The position numbers and the translations under genes are program-made. The notes under the pieces are model-generated. The model had not been told where the DNA came from. It ran no database searches and was given only the letters and a program-made list of their open reading frames with translations. This document shows positions 43,516-52,023 of a DNA stretch of 64,000 nt, piece by piece. The stretch's first letter is position 1, and every line of letters starts with the position of its first letter. The stretch is taken from the NCBI GenBank assembly GCA_032251435.1, contig JAVVEH010000024.1, forward strand, positions 3,823 to 67,822. Reading direction: 5' to 3'. The DNA comes from JAVVEH01 sp032251435. GTDB taxonomy: Bacteria > Verrucomicrobiota > Lentisphaeria > Oligosphaerales > MVZH01.

Positions 43516-44922
43516 TTATTCGGGAAGAAACGGGAGCGTCGCGGCGGCCGCGGCTTGTCCATGCCGACGGGTCTGCTCATCGGGAACTGTGAACGTGATG
43601 TGTTCGGCCAGGTCCGGAAAGTCGAGTTTGAGGCAGTCTGTCGCTTGCTTGATGATGATGTCCCCGCCGGGTCCGGACATGACCCGCCCCAGGAGCATAA
43701 TTTGGCGCAGGTCATAGAAAGAGGCGTAATGCGCCGCGGCGTGCCCCAGATAACAGCCAATGGTTTCGTAGACACGTTCCGCGCGGGGATCGTTTTGACG
43801 CATCAAATCCTGGACGAAAACAAGTCGCTCCGGCAGCGGGGTGTCCGGTTCGACCGGGATCCCCGCCGCGGGGAGCAGGCGCCCCACGGCCTGCTGGGAT
43901 AGATACTGGACTCCGCATCCATGGTCACCGGACCATTCATCCTCCGGGGCGTCTTCACGGTAGTCGATGGGGGCGAAGGCGAGTTCATTGAGCCAGTTGG
44001 TGATCTTTCTTTCCGCGTCGCAATACCCCACCGCCTCGCTGGTCCCCATGGCCAGACCGAGAAGCGCCCCGGAATTCCCCGCCATGGATCCGGCCAGAGC
44101 GGTGACTTCACCGTCGTTGATGACCTCAAAGGGAACCCCCCATTCGGCGGCGATTTTGAGAAAAATAGGCTCGACATCGCTTTTGAATTGGTGTTCCGGA
44201 ATGCCCCGGAACAGTGAGGCGATTTTAACCCGGTTGTTGATATACACACCGGCGGCGCTCCCGCCGATGGCGTCCACGCGGGGCAAACGCTCCGCCGCCC
44301 GGCGGATTGAATCCATAATTCCCTGGTAATGGTAGCTCACATCCGATTGAAAATAGGGATTCCAGGCGATTTCCTCGGAATACACCAGCTCTCCGTCGAT
44401 CAACGCGGCGCACTTCCGATCGCTGCCGCCCAAATCAAAGCCCACCCGGCAGCCATTGGTGTAGCCGCCGATGGCCGCCGCGTGGGACGGGGCCGCGGAC
44501 GCTTCGCCGGGAGTCCCTGGTGAGACGCGGAACGGCGCGCCGAATATTTTATCGCCCATTAAAGCCGAGTCAAATTCCCGCGTGCCGTCCGGGCTGTACA
44601 TACGTGACATCTCTCCGACGAGGGAGTCGGCTCCGTCAATAAACACCTCATTTCCTCCTTGTTGCCAGAGCATGAACTTGAGAGTCCGCTCCAAGGCGCG
44701 GAGATTCAGCGTGTGGTTCGTTGGCGTGTCCTCTAAAAGGGTTAGCACGCGGCGCGTGCGGGAGCCGTCCGGCCGACACAGGTGAAGGGTCACCGGCGCG
44801 GCTTTTCCCGAGGCGTGAGCGCGGGTCTCAAACCATCGATGCCAGAGAGCGGCGGAGATAAAACCTGGATCCAGAGGGGGGAGGCATGTTGACGTGAACG
44901 GGGTCATCATTATTCGATACAT
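43516..44922 (-). CDS. ROK-family (ASKHA) sugar kinase-like protein
   Basis: 468 residues. The ROK/actin-fold core starts at about 150: RVGFDLGGSDRKCAALIDGE (phosphate-1 loop), AIGGSAAGVYINN, NDGEVTALAGSMA, and a Gly-rich ALLGLAMGTSEAVGY (adenosine side). The DxG-type residues of a functional kinase are present, but the usual ROK zinc motif CxCGxxGC is absent. The first 145 residues are an extra domain I cannot name. It is divergently oriented from a PIG-L deacetylase and nagB, so an amino-sugar kinase role is plausible. Confidence 0.7.
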   Translation of the reverse strand: MYRIMMTPFTSTCLPPLDPGFISAALWHRWFETRAHASGKAAPVTLHLCRPDGSRTRRVLTLLEDTPTNHTLNLRALERTLKFMLWQQGGNEVFIDGADSLVGEMSRMYSPDGTREFDSALMGDKIFGAPFRVSPGTPGEASAAPSHAAAIGGYTNGCRVGFDLGGSDRKCAALIDGELVYSEEIAWNPYFQSDVSYHYQGIMDSIRRAAERLPRVDAIGGSAAGVYINNRVKIASLFRGIPEHQFKSDVEPIFLKIAAEWGVPFEVINDGEVTALAGSMAGNSGALLGLAMGTSEAVGYCDAERKITNWLNELAFAPIDYREDAPEDEWSGDHGCGVQYLSQQAVGRLLPAAGIPVEPDTPLPERLVFVQDLMRQNDPRAERVYETIGCYLGHAAAHYASFYDLRQIMLLGRVMSGPGGDIIIKQATDCLKLDFPDLAEHITFTVPDEQTRRHGQAAAAATLPFLPE

Positions 44923-45158
44923 TTAACCTGTTGACTGGTGGAAAACGAGTCTATAGCATATATTGTGCTTCGCGTTCGTCAAGGCGGGGAAATGGCTTGG
45001 CTGGCGCTGATTTCCCGGGGCCCGCCCGGTCGGCGGAACAATCAGCCCCGCCCGCGTGGCTGACATGCCCTGTTAATCATGCGGATTCACACCCCGCCAT
45101 CCGCACGTGAAAACGGACGCGTGGCGTTTGTAAACGGGCCTTCAGTAAGGAATTTCAG

Positions 45159-46025
45159 ATGAGTCATTCCTATTTGACCTATGTGCGGGAATTGTCCGCC
45201 AGCCGGTCCCAGGCGGGCACGGCGTGTGTGGATGTTCCCTCCGCGGCGGCCGCGGCCGATGTCACGCTTTCGCCAGACGCGCCGGTGGCGCTCCTTTTTT
45301 CGCCCCATCCGGATGATGAATGCATCACCGGCGCGTTGCCGTTGATCGCGCGTCGGCAGGGATGGCGTGTGGTGAATGTGGCGGTGACTCTGGGCAGTCG
45401 GCAAGATCGGCGGGCCGGGCGGCTGGAAGAACTGGCGAACGCCTGCGCTTATCTCGGATTTGCGTTGGAGACTGTGTCTCCGGAGGGTTTGGAGGGGATC
45501 AATCTGAAGGGCAAACAGGAGCGCCCCGATAACTGGGCCGCCGCGGTGTCCGCAGTCGTGGATGTTATTCTCCGCTATCGGCCCGCCATGCTGTTTTTTC
45601 CCCATGAGAAAGACTGGAACAGCACCCATATTGGCACTAACGCTTTGGTGATGGACGCGTTGCACGCGGACACCGCGATTGACCCTGTCCACTTGGTGGA
45701 AACGGAATTCTGGGGGGCGATGGATGATCCGAACCTGATGGTGGAATCGTCTCCCGAAGACGTGGCCGATCTGGTGGCCGCCACCAGTCTGCACGCGGGC
45801 GAAGTGGCCCGAAATCCCTATCACCTCACACTTCCCTTCTGGATGGTGGATAATGTCCGCCGGGGCGGGGAAATTGTCGGCGGCCAAGGCGAACAAGCGC
45901 CATCTTTTGAGTACGCCACCTTGTACCGGATCAGCCGCTGGGAGAAGGGTGAGAAAATCAGTGTTCAACCGAAAAACCGCTTTATTGACATTCACAAAAC
46001 CGTTGCGGACATCACAGGAGATTAG
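45159..46025 (+). CDS. PIG-L/LmbE-family N-deacetylase
   Basis: 288 residues; AAGGA precedes ATG 45159. The zinc site FSPHPDDECITGALPLIARR (His-Pro-Asp-Asp) lies near residue 50, and a second His is in WNSTHIGTNALVMDAL. These metalloenzymes remove N-acetyl groups from GlcNAc-type sugars in lipids, mycothiol/bacillithiol precursors or free sugars. It lies 2 bases ahead of nagB with a shared transcript, so it probably supplies glucosamine or its 6-phosphate to NagB. About 40 N-terminal residues precede the core and lack a signal peptide. Confidence 0.85.
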   Translation: MSHSYLTYVRELSASRSQAGTACVDVPSAAAAADVTLSPDAPVALLFSPHPDDECITGALPLIARRQGWRVVNVAVTLGSRQDRRAGRLEELANACAYLGFALETVSPEGLEGINLKGKQERPDNWAAAVSAVVDVILRYRPAMLFFPHEKDWNSTHIGTNALVMDALHADTAIDPVHLVETEFWGAMDDPNLMVESSPEDVADLVAATSLHAGEVARNPYHLTLPFWMVDNVRRGGEIVGGQGEQAPSFEYATLYRISRWEKGEKISVQPKNRFIDIHKTVADITGD

Positions 46026-46027
46026 CG

Positions 46028-46810
46028 ATGGAAATTATTATTCAGGACCGCGCCGCGGCCAGCGCGACCGGCGCGGCGATCATCGCCCGGTTAGTGAGAA
46101 AAAAGCCGAACGCCGTATTGGGGTTGGCCACGGGCAGCACGCCTTTGCCACTGTATCAAGAACTGATTCGATTGCACCGTGAAGAGGGACTCGACTTTTC
46201 TCACGTGACCACGTTTAATTTGGACGAATATGTCGGCCTGGCTCCGGATCACCCGGCTTCTTACAACGCCTTCATGCGGGAAAACCTGTTTGATCACCTC
46301 AACATTCCGGAATCGTCCATCCATATCCCGGATGGGCTGGCGAAAGATATCCCGGCGCATTGCCAGGCGTATGAAGATCAGATTCAAGCGGCCGGTGGTA
46401 TTGACTTGCAGGTGCTGGGCATCGGGAGCGACGGGCATATCGGCTTTAACGAACCGACATCCTCACTGGTTTCCCGCACCCGGATCAAGACCCTGACCGA
46501 AGAAACCCGCCAGGACAACGCGCGGTTCTTCTCCAGCATAGACGATGTTCCTTATCACGTTCTTACGATGGGGGTGGGAACAGTGATGGATAGCCGGGTG
46601 TGTTTGATGCTGGCTTTTGGCGAACAGAAAGCGGCGGGTGTCGCCGCCATGGTGGAAGGGCCGATTTCCGCCTCAATTCCCGCCACCGCCCTCCAAATGC
46701 ACCAGCATGTCCATGTGTTGGTGGACACCGCCGCCGCCGCCAAACTGAAAGGCAAAGACTACTACCAATACGTGTATGATCACAAACCCGACTGGCAGCG
46801 GCTGACATGA
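46028..46810 (+). CDS. nagB: Glucosamine-6-phosphate deaminase
   Basis: 260 residues, normal length for NagB, which converts glucosamine-6-P to fructose-6-P and ammonia. Motifs: AVLGLATGSTPLPLY, NLDEYVGLAPDHPASYN (catalytic Asp), GIGSDGHIGFNEP (His) and TMGVGTVMDSR. AGGAG precedes the ATG. The gene overlaps the next by 4 bases. No nagA is nearby; the upstream PIG-L enzyme may take that place. Confidence 0.93.
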   Translation: MEIIIQDRAAASATGAAIIARLVRKKPNAVLGLATGSTPLPLYQELIRLHREEGLDFSHVTTFNLDEYVGLAPDHPASYNAFMRENLFDHLNIPESSIHIPDGLAKDIPAHCQAYEDQIQAAGGIDLQVLGIGSDGHIGFNEPTSSLVSRTRIKTLTEETRQDNARFFSSIDDVPYHVLTMGVGTVMDSRVCLMLAFGEQKAAGVAAMVEGPISASIPATALQMHQHVHVLVDTAAAAKLKGKDYYQYVYDHKPDWQRLT

Positions 46811-47469
46811 CGATAGCCAGCCGGTCATCCTACTTGTCCGACAGTGTCGGCATCCTCAAAACCCATTGGCCGAAAAACCGCGCGGTCAACATTGTCTGTC
46901 ACGGACACAGTGTCCCGGCCGGTTATTTCGCCACACCGATGGTGGATTCGATGAACGCTTACCCCCATCTGCTGTATGTCGGACTCAAACATCGTTTCCC
47001 TTTCGCCGTCATCAATGTGATCGTCACGGCTACAGGGGGAGAAAACTCCGAAGCGGGGGCGGATCGATTCGAACGGGAGGTGCTTTGCCACCGCCCGGAT
47101 GTTGTGACGATTGATTATGGACTGAACGACCGGGGCATCGGACTTGAGAGAGCCCGGACCGCCTGGTCGCGGATGATCAAGACCGCCCGCGCGGCGGACA
47201 TTAAGGTGATCCTGCTCACCCCGACACCTGATATGACACAATCGCCGACGTATAAAGGAGAGGACAAGGCTTTGCTCGGGGCTCATGCGGATCAAATCCG
47301 GACGCTGGCCGCCGACCATGGCGTTGGCCTGGCGGACAGTTTCCGGGCCTGTTTAGACTACAGCTCCACAGCGGATTTGTCGGATATTCTGTCTTGGAGC
47401 AACCATCCGAACCGGACCGGGCACGAACTTGTCGCCCGGGAACTTCTGCGCTGGTTTCCCGCTGGATAA
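46807..47469 (+). CDS. SGNH/GDSL-type hydrolase
   Basis: 220 residues. Blocks: VCHGHSVPAGYF (Ser nucleophile, GHS in place of GDS), TGGENSEAG (oxyanion Gly), DYGLNDRG (Asn) and WSNHPNRTGHELV (His). Such enzymes cleave esters, commonly O-acetyl groups from carbohydrates. No signal peptide. Translationally coupled to nagB, so it may remove O-acyl groups from imported amino sugars before deacetylation and deamination. Confidence 0.8.
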   Translation: MTIASRSSYLSDSVGILKTHWPKNRAVNIVCHGHSVPAGYFATPMVDSMNAYPHLLYVGLKHRFPFAVINVIVTATGGENSEAGADRFEREVLCHRPDVVTIDYGLNDRGIGLERARTAWSRMIKTARAADIKVILLTPTPDMTQSPTYKGEDKALLGAHADQIRTLAADHGVGLADSFRACLDYSSTADLSDILSWSNHPNRTGHELVARELLRWFPAG

Positions 47470-47512
47470 ACGAGAAACGAGACTTATTTTCGTGAAAGTG
47501 GACGCGCGCGTC

Positions 47513-48913
47513 ATGGATACAGCCACGACTCAAGACAAAGCCCGCCAAAAGCCGAAAAAAAGCGCCCGCCCGGAGTGGATCGCGGTCAAGTCCTTCGCTC
47601 TGGCCATTCTGGTCGGAACATTTCTATTGGCGCTTCCCGTGTCGAGCCGGGAGGGTGTCTGGACCGCTCCGGTTGACGCGTTATTCACCGCCACCAGCGC
47701 CACCTGTGTGACAGGGTTGATCGTGGTCGACACCGGGAGCTATTTCTCAGGGTTTGGTCAAAGTGTCATCCTGGCGCTCATTCAGGTCGGCGGACTGGGC
47801 ATCATGACGCTGGGCACGTTTCTGTTGGTCGCCGTCGGGCGGCGGGTCAGCATTTCCCACGAGAAGGTTGTCTTGGGCGCCATTGGTACCGTTCCTGTCC
47901 GAGGCCTGAAATCGATTTTGCTATTGACCATTTTATTCACCGTCGTGTCCCAACTGATCGGCGCGGCCATTCTGACGACACGCTTCATGGCGCGGGGATT
48001 CGGCCAGCTTCGCAGTGTTGAACTAGGTGTTTTTCATTCAATCAGCGCGTTTTGCAACGCCGGCTTTTCACTGTTCGCCGACAGCCTCATCGGGGTGCGC
48101 CAGGATCCGGCGTTGGTGTTGACGGTCTCCTGTCTGATCGTGCTTGGCGGGCTCGGTTTCCTGGTCGTGCACAACATCGCCTTTCTACGCCCGTGGCGGC
48201 GCAACCGCGTCAAACGCGGCCGTCTCGCTCTGCACAGCAAGCTGGTGCTGACGGCGACCGGATTGCTTATCGTCAGCGGCTGGCTTCTTTTCGCCTTGCT
48301 GGAGTGGCACGGAACATTGGAGGGACTGCCTCTGTCCGACAAGCTGACCGCGGCGCTGTTTCACTCTATCACGCCGCGGACAGCCGGTTTCAACGTGGTG
48401 GACATGGCTGAGGTTTCCCCGTCCGGGCAGTTTTTGACGATGGTTTTTATGTTTATCGGTGGCGGCTCGGGCTCAACGGCGGGGGGGATTAAAGTCACGA
48501 CAGTCATGGTTCTCTGGCTGACGGTTGTGGCCATGGTCAAAGGCCGCGGCGAGACCGTCGTTGGCAATCGGGCGGTGCCAATCCGTGTGGTTCGGGAAGC
48601 GGTGTCGATTTTCGTGCTGGGGGCTCTCTGTGTGATCTTGTTATTCGGCGCCTTGTTGGTTGTCGAGCAGTATAACCTGCTGCTGAAACCGGGGGTCACC
48701 GCGTTTGATCTTTTGTTCGAACTGGTGTCGGCGTTTGGCACGGTCGGTCTGTCCACGGGCGTGACCGCGGATCTGTCTCCCGCTGGCAAGCTGTTGATCA
48801 CAGTCTGCATGTTCATTGGCCGACTTGGGCCGATGACCTTGGCTCTCGTCATCGGCCACAGAGAACTGGGTCAGTCAATCGCCTATCCGGAAGAGGAACT
48901 ATTTGTGGGCTAG
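47513..48913 (+). CDS. TrkH/KtrB-type potassium uptake channel subunit
   Basis: 466 residues with four M1-P-M2 repeats. The P-loop filter segments are TSATCVTGLIVVDTG, AFCNAGFSLFADSL, RTAGFNVVDM and AFGTVGLSTGVT. ATG 47513 starts MDTATTQDKARQ; the frame stays open further upstream into the SGNH gene but without a better start. It forms the membrane part of a K+ or Na+-coupled uptake system whose regulator is the downstream KtrA-like protein. Its stop TAG opens the palindromic repeat B. Confidence 0.9.
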   Translation: MDTATTQDKARQKPKKSARPEWIAVKSFALAILVGTFLLALPVSSREGVWTAPVDALFTATSATCVTGLIVVDTGSYFSGFGQSVILALIQVGGLGIMTLGTFLLVAVGRRVSISHEKVVLGAIGTVPVRGLKSILLLTILFTVVSQLIGAAILTTRFMARGFGQLRSVELGVFHSISAFCNAGFSLFADSLIGVRQDPALVLTVSCLIVLGGLGFLVVHNIAFLRPWRRNRVKRGRLALHSKLVLTATGLLIVSGWLLFALLEWHGTLEGLPLSDKLTAALFHSITPRTAGFNVVDMAEVSPSGQFLTMVFMFIGGGSGSTAGGIKVTTVMVLWLTVVAMVKGRGETVVGNRAVPIRVVREAVSIFVLGALCVILLFGALLVVEQYNLLLKPGVTAFDLLFELVSAFGTVGLSTGVTADLSPAGKLLITVCMFIGRLGPMTLALVIGHRELGQSIAYPEEELFVG

Positions 48914-48949
48914 CCTGATTAACGCACGCGGCATGAATCATTCAGGCTA
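48911..48949. repeat. Palindromic repeat, copy B, starting on the trkH stop codon
   Basis: TAGCCTGATTA with CAGGCTA at the other end; the inner part CACGCGGC and TGAAT matches copy A at 19640-19678. The outer arms AGCCTGA/TCAGGCT pair perfectly here; the inner arms pair better in copy A. Confidence 0.75.
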
Positions 48950-48999
48950 AAGATCATCGTGAATGGATTGTGAAACGGAATGGATGAAAGGTGAGTGTT

Positions 49000-49677
49000 A
49001 TGAGACGCATCGGCATTATTGGGGGCGGGCGGTTTGGCACAGCGTTGGCGGAAAGTCTGACCAGTCAAGGGATTGAGGTCGTCCTTTTGGATGAAAAACG
49101 ACAGGCGGTGGAGCTGTTGGCGCCCACTGTCGCCAAAGCGATCATTGGCGATGCCACCAGTGTCGAGGCGCTGGTCGAGGCGGGCATGAAGGACTGCGAC
49201 GCCGTGGTTGTGACCATTTCCGAAAACATGGAGGCCAGTATTCTGGCCACGATGGCGCTGAAGGAAATCGGTATTCCCTATGTCGTGGCCCGCGCCTTTT
49301 CGGAGATGCACGGCCGGGTGCTGGAAAAGGTGGGAGCCGACCGCATCGTCTATCCGGCGCGCGATATGGCGCTGCGGCTGGCCAAGTCGCTGGTCGCCTC
49401 ATCGGTGCACGATTACGTCGAAGTGGCTGAAGGAATCAGCGTGCTTGAGGTTCCCGCTCCGAAACACTGGTACGGGAAGTCGCTGATTGAAACCGGCATA
49501 AGAACCCGCTTTGGTGTCATGGTGCTGGCCATCAAGCGCTGGAATGGCGAGAACAATGACCGGAAATCCCTCATCGCGCCGGCCGGCGATGACACCATCA
49601 AGGAAAGGGACACACTTGTGGTTTTCGGCGCTGACACGAAACTTCAGACGTTCGAAAAAGATATCATCCCTGAATAA
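49000..49677 (+). CDS. KtrA/TrkA-type potassium channel regulator
   Basis: 225 residues: RCK-N domain with GIIGGGRFGTALAESLTSQG (NAD/ATP loop) and acidic VVLLDEKR at the end of strand 2; RCK-C domain from about 140 (EVAEGISVLEVPAPKHWYG). It gates the TrkH-type channel upstream in response to nucleotide binding. ATG 49000 is preceded by AAAGGTGAG; a GTG 9 bases earlier is less likely. Confidence 0.88.
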   Translation: MRRIGIIGGGRFGTALAESLTSQGIEVVLLDEKRQAVELLAPTVAKAIIGDATSVEALVEAGMKDCDAVVVTISENMEASILATMALKEIGIPYVVARAFSEMHGRVLEKVGADRIVYPARDMALRLAKSLVASSVHDYVEVAEGISVLEVPAPKHWYGKSLIETGIRTRFGVMVLAIKRWNGENNDRKSLIAPAGDDTIKERDTLVVFGADTKLQTFEKDIIPE

Positions 49678-49697
49678 TCATCGAATCAACGATGATT
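49676..49697. terminator. Hairpin after the KtrA-like gene
   Basis: AATCATCG AATCAA CGATGATT: perfect 8-bp stem with a 6-base loop, overlapping the last bases of the TAA stop. No T-run, so termination would be weak or Rho-assisted. Confidence 0.5.
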
Positions 49698-50003
49698 CAC
49701 CGCCGGAGCCGTCCGACCGCATGACGCGGATGGCTTTGGGGACAACGGCGCTCCACTGGACCGCCCGTGACCGGATCGTCGAGAAAATCGGAGGCCGGTT
49801 CCTTCGCCGCGGGAAACAGTGTCCTCCCCCGGCGGGGAACTTTCCCAAGGGATTGTTGTCGAAACCAATCAAGTGAGTCTCGCGATCCGTTTTATTGTTA
49901 CGACCGTGTAGACGGTTCGCGCGAGCCTGCGGATACCGCTGGTGAGACCGTTAATGGATTCGCCAACGCGCGAAGTGACCGGTGAAAAACAAGGATGTTC
50001 AGA
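49698..50003. other. Intergenic gap before the efflux locus
   Basis: About 300 bases with short open frames on both strands but no protein character. The CACGCGAAG-type and GTGAGACCG sequences do not match known elements, and I see no promoter I would defend. The regulator of the metal efflux locus is not here. Confidence 0.4.
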
Positions 50004-51347
50004 ATGGCTGAAACCCGACATGGACAGTTTGTCCGGCGCTCGGGAGTGATCGCGGTTTTTATGGCCTTAGTTGTTTTCGCGAACACCGCCGGGGGGGCGG
50101 AACACGGTTCCGGTCCGACTGATTTCCCGCCGACACTGGATCAGAGCGCCTCACTTGAGGACTATCTCGCCTACGCCGCGCTGAATAATCCCGGGCTGCG
50201 CGCCGCCCACGACCGCTGGCGGGCCGCCATGGAAAAGATTCCCCAGGCGAAGTCCCTGCCGGATCCCAGGCTGTCGTACAGTTATTACGTGCGGGAGGTG
50301 GAGACGCGCGTCGGGCCGCAAAGGCAGAGTGTCGCCCTGTCCCAGACCTTCCCGTGGTTCGGCACATTGCGGCTCAAGGGCGACTCGGCCGCCATCCTGG
50401 CGGAGGCGGCCTGGCTGGATTTTCAGACGCGGAGGCTGGAACTCGCCTACCGGATCAGCGGGCTGTACCACGACCTCTACTACTTGAAGGAAACTATTGA
50501 TGCCACCCAGGGCAGCTTTGATCTGCTCAAGAGCATCGAGGCGGCGGCCCGGGAGCGCTACCGAACAGGTGAAACGCTGACCGCCGTGATGCAGGCTCAG
50601 GTGGAGCTTGGCAAACTCGAAGACCGCCTCCGCTCTCTGCGCGAACTCAGGCCGCCCATGGCCGCCAGGCTGAACGCGGCGCTGAACCGCGAGCTCGATG
50701 CCGATTTGCCGTGGCCGTCGGCGCCACCGGAAGACCTGCCGGCGCTGGACGCGGAAGCGATTCTCGCCCGGACCCGTGAAGAAAACCCGGGTTTGGCCAA
50801 GCTGGCGGCGCTGGCGGAGAAGGAGCGGCTGGCGGCGGAACTGGCCCGCAAGAACGGCTACCCGGATATCACCCTGGGCGTGAGCTACATCGACACCCGT
50901 GAAGCCGACATGGCGACCTCCGACAACGGCAAGGATCCGATCATGGCGACGGTCTCGGTCAATCTGCCGATCTGGCGCGGCAAGTACCGAGCCGAACGAC
51001 GGGAGGCCATGCTGCGGCAAGGCGCGCTGCTGGAAGAGAAAAAAGACTTGGCGAACGAACGCGTCGTGGACACGAAACTGGCTCTCTACCATTACCAGGA
51101 CGCGGGGCGCAAGCTCGCTCTCTACCGGGATACGCTGTTGCCCAAAGCTGAACAGTCTCTCGGGGTGGCCCGGCAGGCCTTTCAGGTAGGCAAGACCGAG
51201 TTCCTGAATGTAATCGACGCGCAGCGTATGCTGTTGGATCTTCAGCTCGCGGCGGCCGCGGCGCGGGCCGAACGGGGGCGGCGCTTTGCCGAGATACAGA
51301 TGCTGACCGGCGCCGGGTCGCTCCGACAGGCACCACAAGCCGAGTAG
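50004..51347 (+). CDS. TolC-family outer-membrane efflux protein
   Basis: 447 residues from ATG 50004 (AAGG 9 bases upstream; ATG 49995 is too close to it). Signal peptide ends near TAGGAEHGS. Two repeats of long helices: ALNNPGLRAAHDRWRAAMEK and, in the second half, TREENPGLAKLAALAEKERL, with beta-barrel segments such as RISGLYHDLYYLKET. Typical CusC-type outer-membrane exit channel. It opens the metal efflux operon; the genes that follow are spaced by 35-150 bases. Confidence 0.88.
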   Translation: MAETRHGQFVRRSGVIAVFMALVVFANTAGGAEHGSGPTDFPPTLDQSASLEDYLAYAALNNPGLRAAHDRWRAAMEKIPQAKSLPDPRLSYSYYVREVETRVGPQRQSVALSQTFPWFGTLRLKGDSAAILAEAAWLDFQTRRLELAYRISGLYHDLYYLKETIDATQGSFDLLKSIEAAARERYRTGETLTAVMQAQVELGKLEDRLRSLRELRPPMAARLNAALNRELDADLPWPSAPPEDLPALDAEAILARTREENPGLAKLAALAEKERLAAELARKNGYPDITLGVSYIDTREADMATSDNGKDPIMATVSVNLPIWRGKYRAERREAMLRQGALLEEKKDLANERVVDTKLALYHYQDAGRKLALYRDTLLPKAEQSLGVARQAFQVGKTEFLNVIDAQRMLLDLQLAAAAARAERGRRFAEIQMLTGAGSLRQAPQAE

Positions 51348-51393
51348 AAAACGATCCCCTTCAAAACGGGGCGCAAAACAAGGAAACCAGATA

Positions 51394-51882
51394 ATGAACA
51401 TTAAGATCATCGCGACGTTCGCGGCCGTGGCCGCCCTTGCCATGGGCATCCGCCTGGTGGCTGCCGAACCGGAACATGACGACGGCCGCGGGACGGCGAC
51501 CGCCGAAAAGACGCTTGTCCTCCAGACGACCTGCCCGGTCATGGCCGGAAAGATAAATAAAAAGCTGTACGTCGACCACGATGGCCAGCGCATCTACGTC
51601 TGCTGCCAGGGCTGCATCGCTCCGCTGCGGAAGGATTTCGCCAAGTACGCGAAGAAGATCGAAGCAGCCGGTGAGACAGTGGCTAAGCTCCAGACAACCT
51701 GCCCGGTCATGGGTGGCAAGATCAATAAAAAGCTGTACGTCGACCACGATGGCCAGCGCGTCTACGTCTGCTGCCAGGGCTGCATCGACACCGTGCGCAA
51801 AGATCCGGCGAAGTATATCGAAAAACTCGCCGGGAAAGGCGAAGTGCCCGTCGCGGCGCCGCAAGCTGTAGAGGACCGGTAG
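51394..51882 (+). CDS. Periplasmic protein with two tandem TRASH/YHS-type metal-binding domains
   Basis: 162 residues; AAGGA precedes ATG 51394. Signal peptide ends near RLVAAEPEH. The rest is two almost identical halves (about 44-88 and 99-143), each TTCPVM(A/G)GKINKKLY, then DHDGQR, then YVCCQGC. Three Cys per half (CPV and CCQGC) form a soft-metal site of the TRASH/YHS kind. Lies between TolC-like and CusB-like genes, so it probably hands Cu(I)/Ag(I) or another soft metal to the pump. The duplication is recent, because the DNA copies are also alike. Confidence 0.8.
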   Translation: MNIKIIATFAAVAALAMGIRLVAAEPEHDDGRGTATAEKTLVLQTTCPVMAGKINKKLYVDHDGQRIYVCCQGCIAPLRKDFAKYAKKIEAAGETVAKLQTTCPVMGGKINKKLYVDHDGQRVYVCCQGCIDTVRKDPAKYIEKLAGKGEVPVAAPQAVEDR

Positions 51883-51905
51883 GACGCTTCAGCCACCGCT
51901 CGAAT

Positions 51906-51981
51906 TTGAACTGCGGATGAGTACGGATAAGCACGGATTTGGTCTTTATCCGCGTTCATCCGCGTTCATCTGCGGTTCAAA
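51906..51981. repeat. Palindromic dispersed repeat with tandem CGCGTTCATC units
   Basis: TTGAACTGCGGATGA at the left and TCATCTGCGGTTCAA at the right are imperfect inverted copies; inside, CGCGTTCATC occurs twice in tandem (51951-51970) and CGGATAAGCACGGAT on the left pairs with it. It fills the gap before the CusB-like gene. The ends resemble the CACGGATGA unit at 39854. Confidence 0.65.
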
Positions 51982-52023
51982 AAGGCTTTTCGGACGTCGG
52001 CCCGACAAATTGGAGAATCAAGA

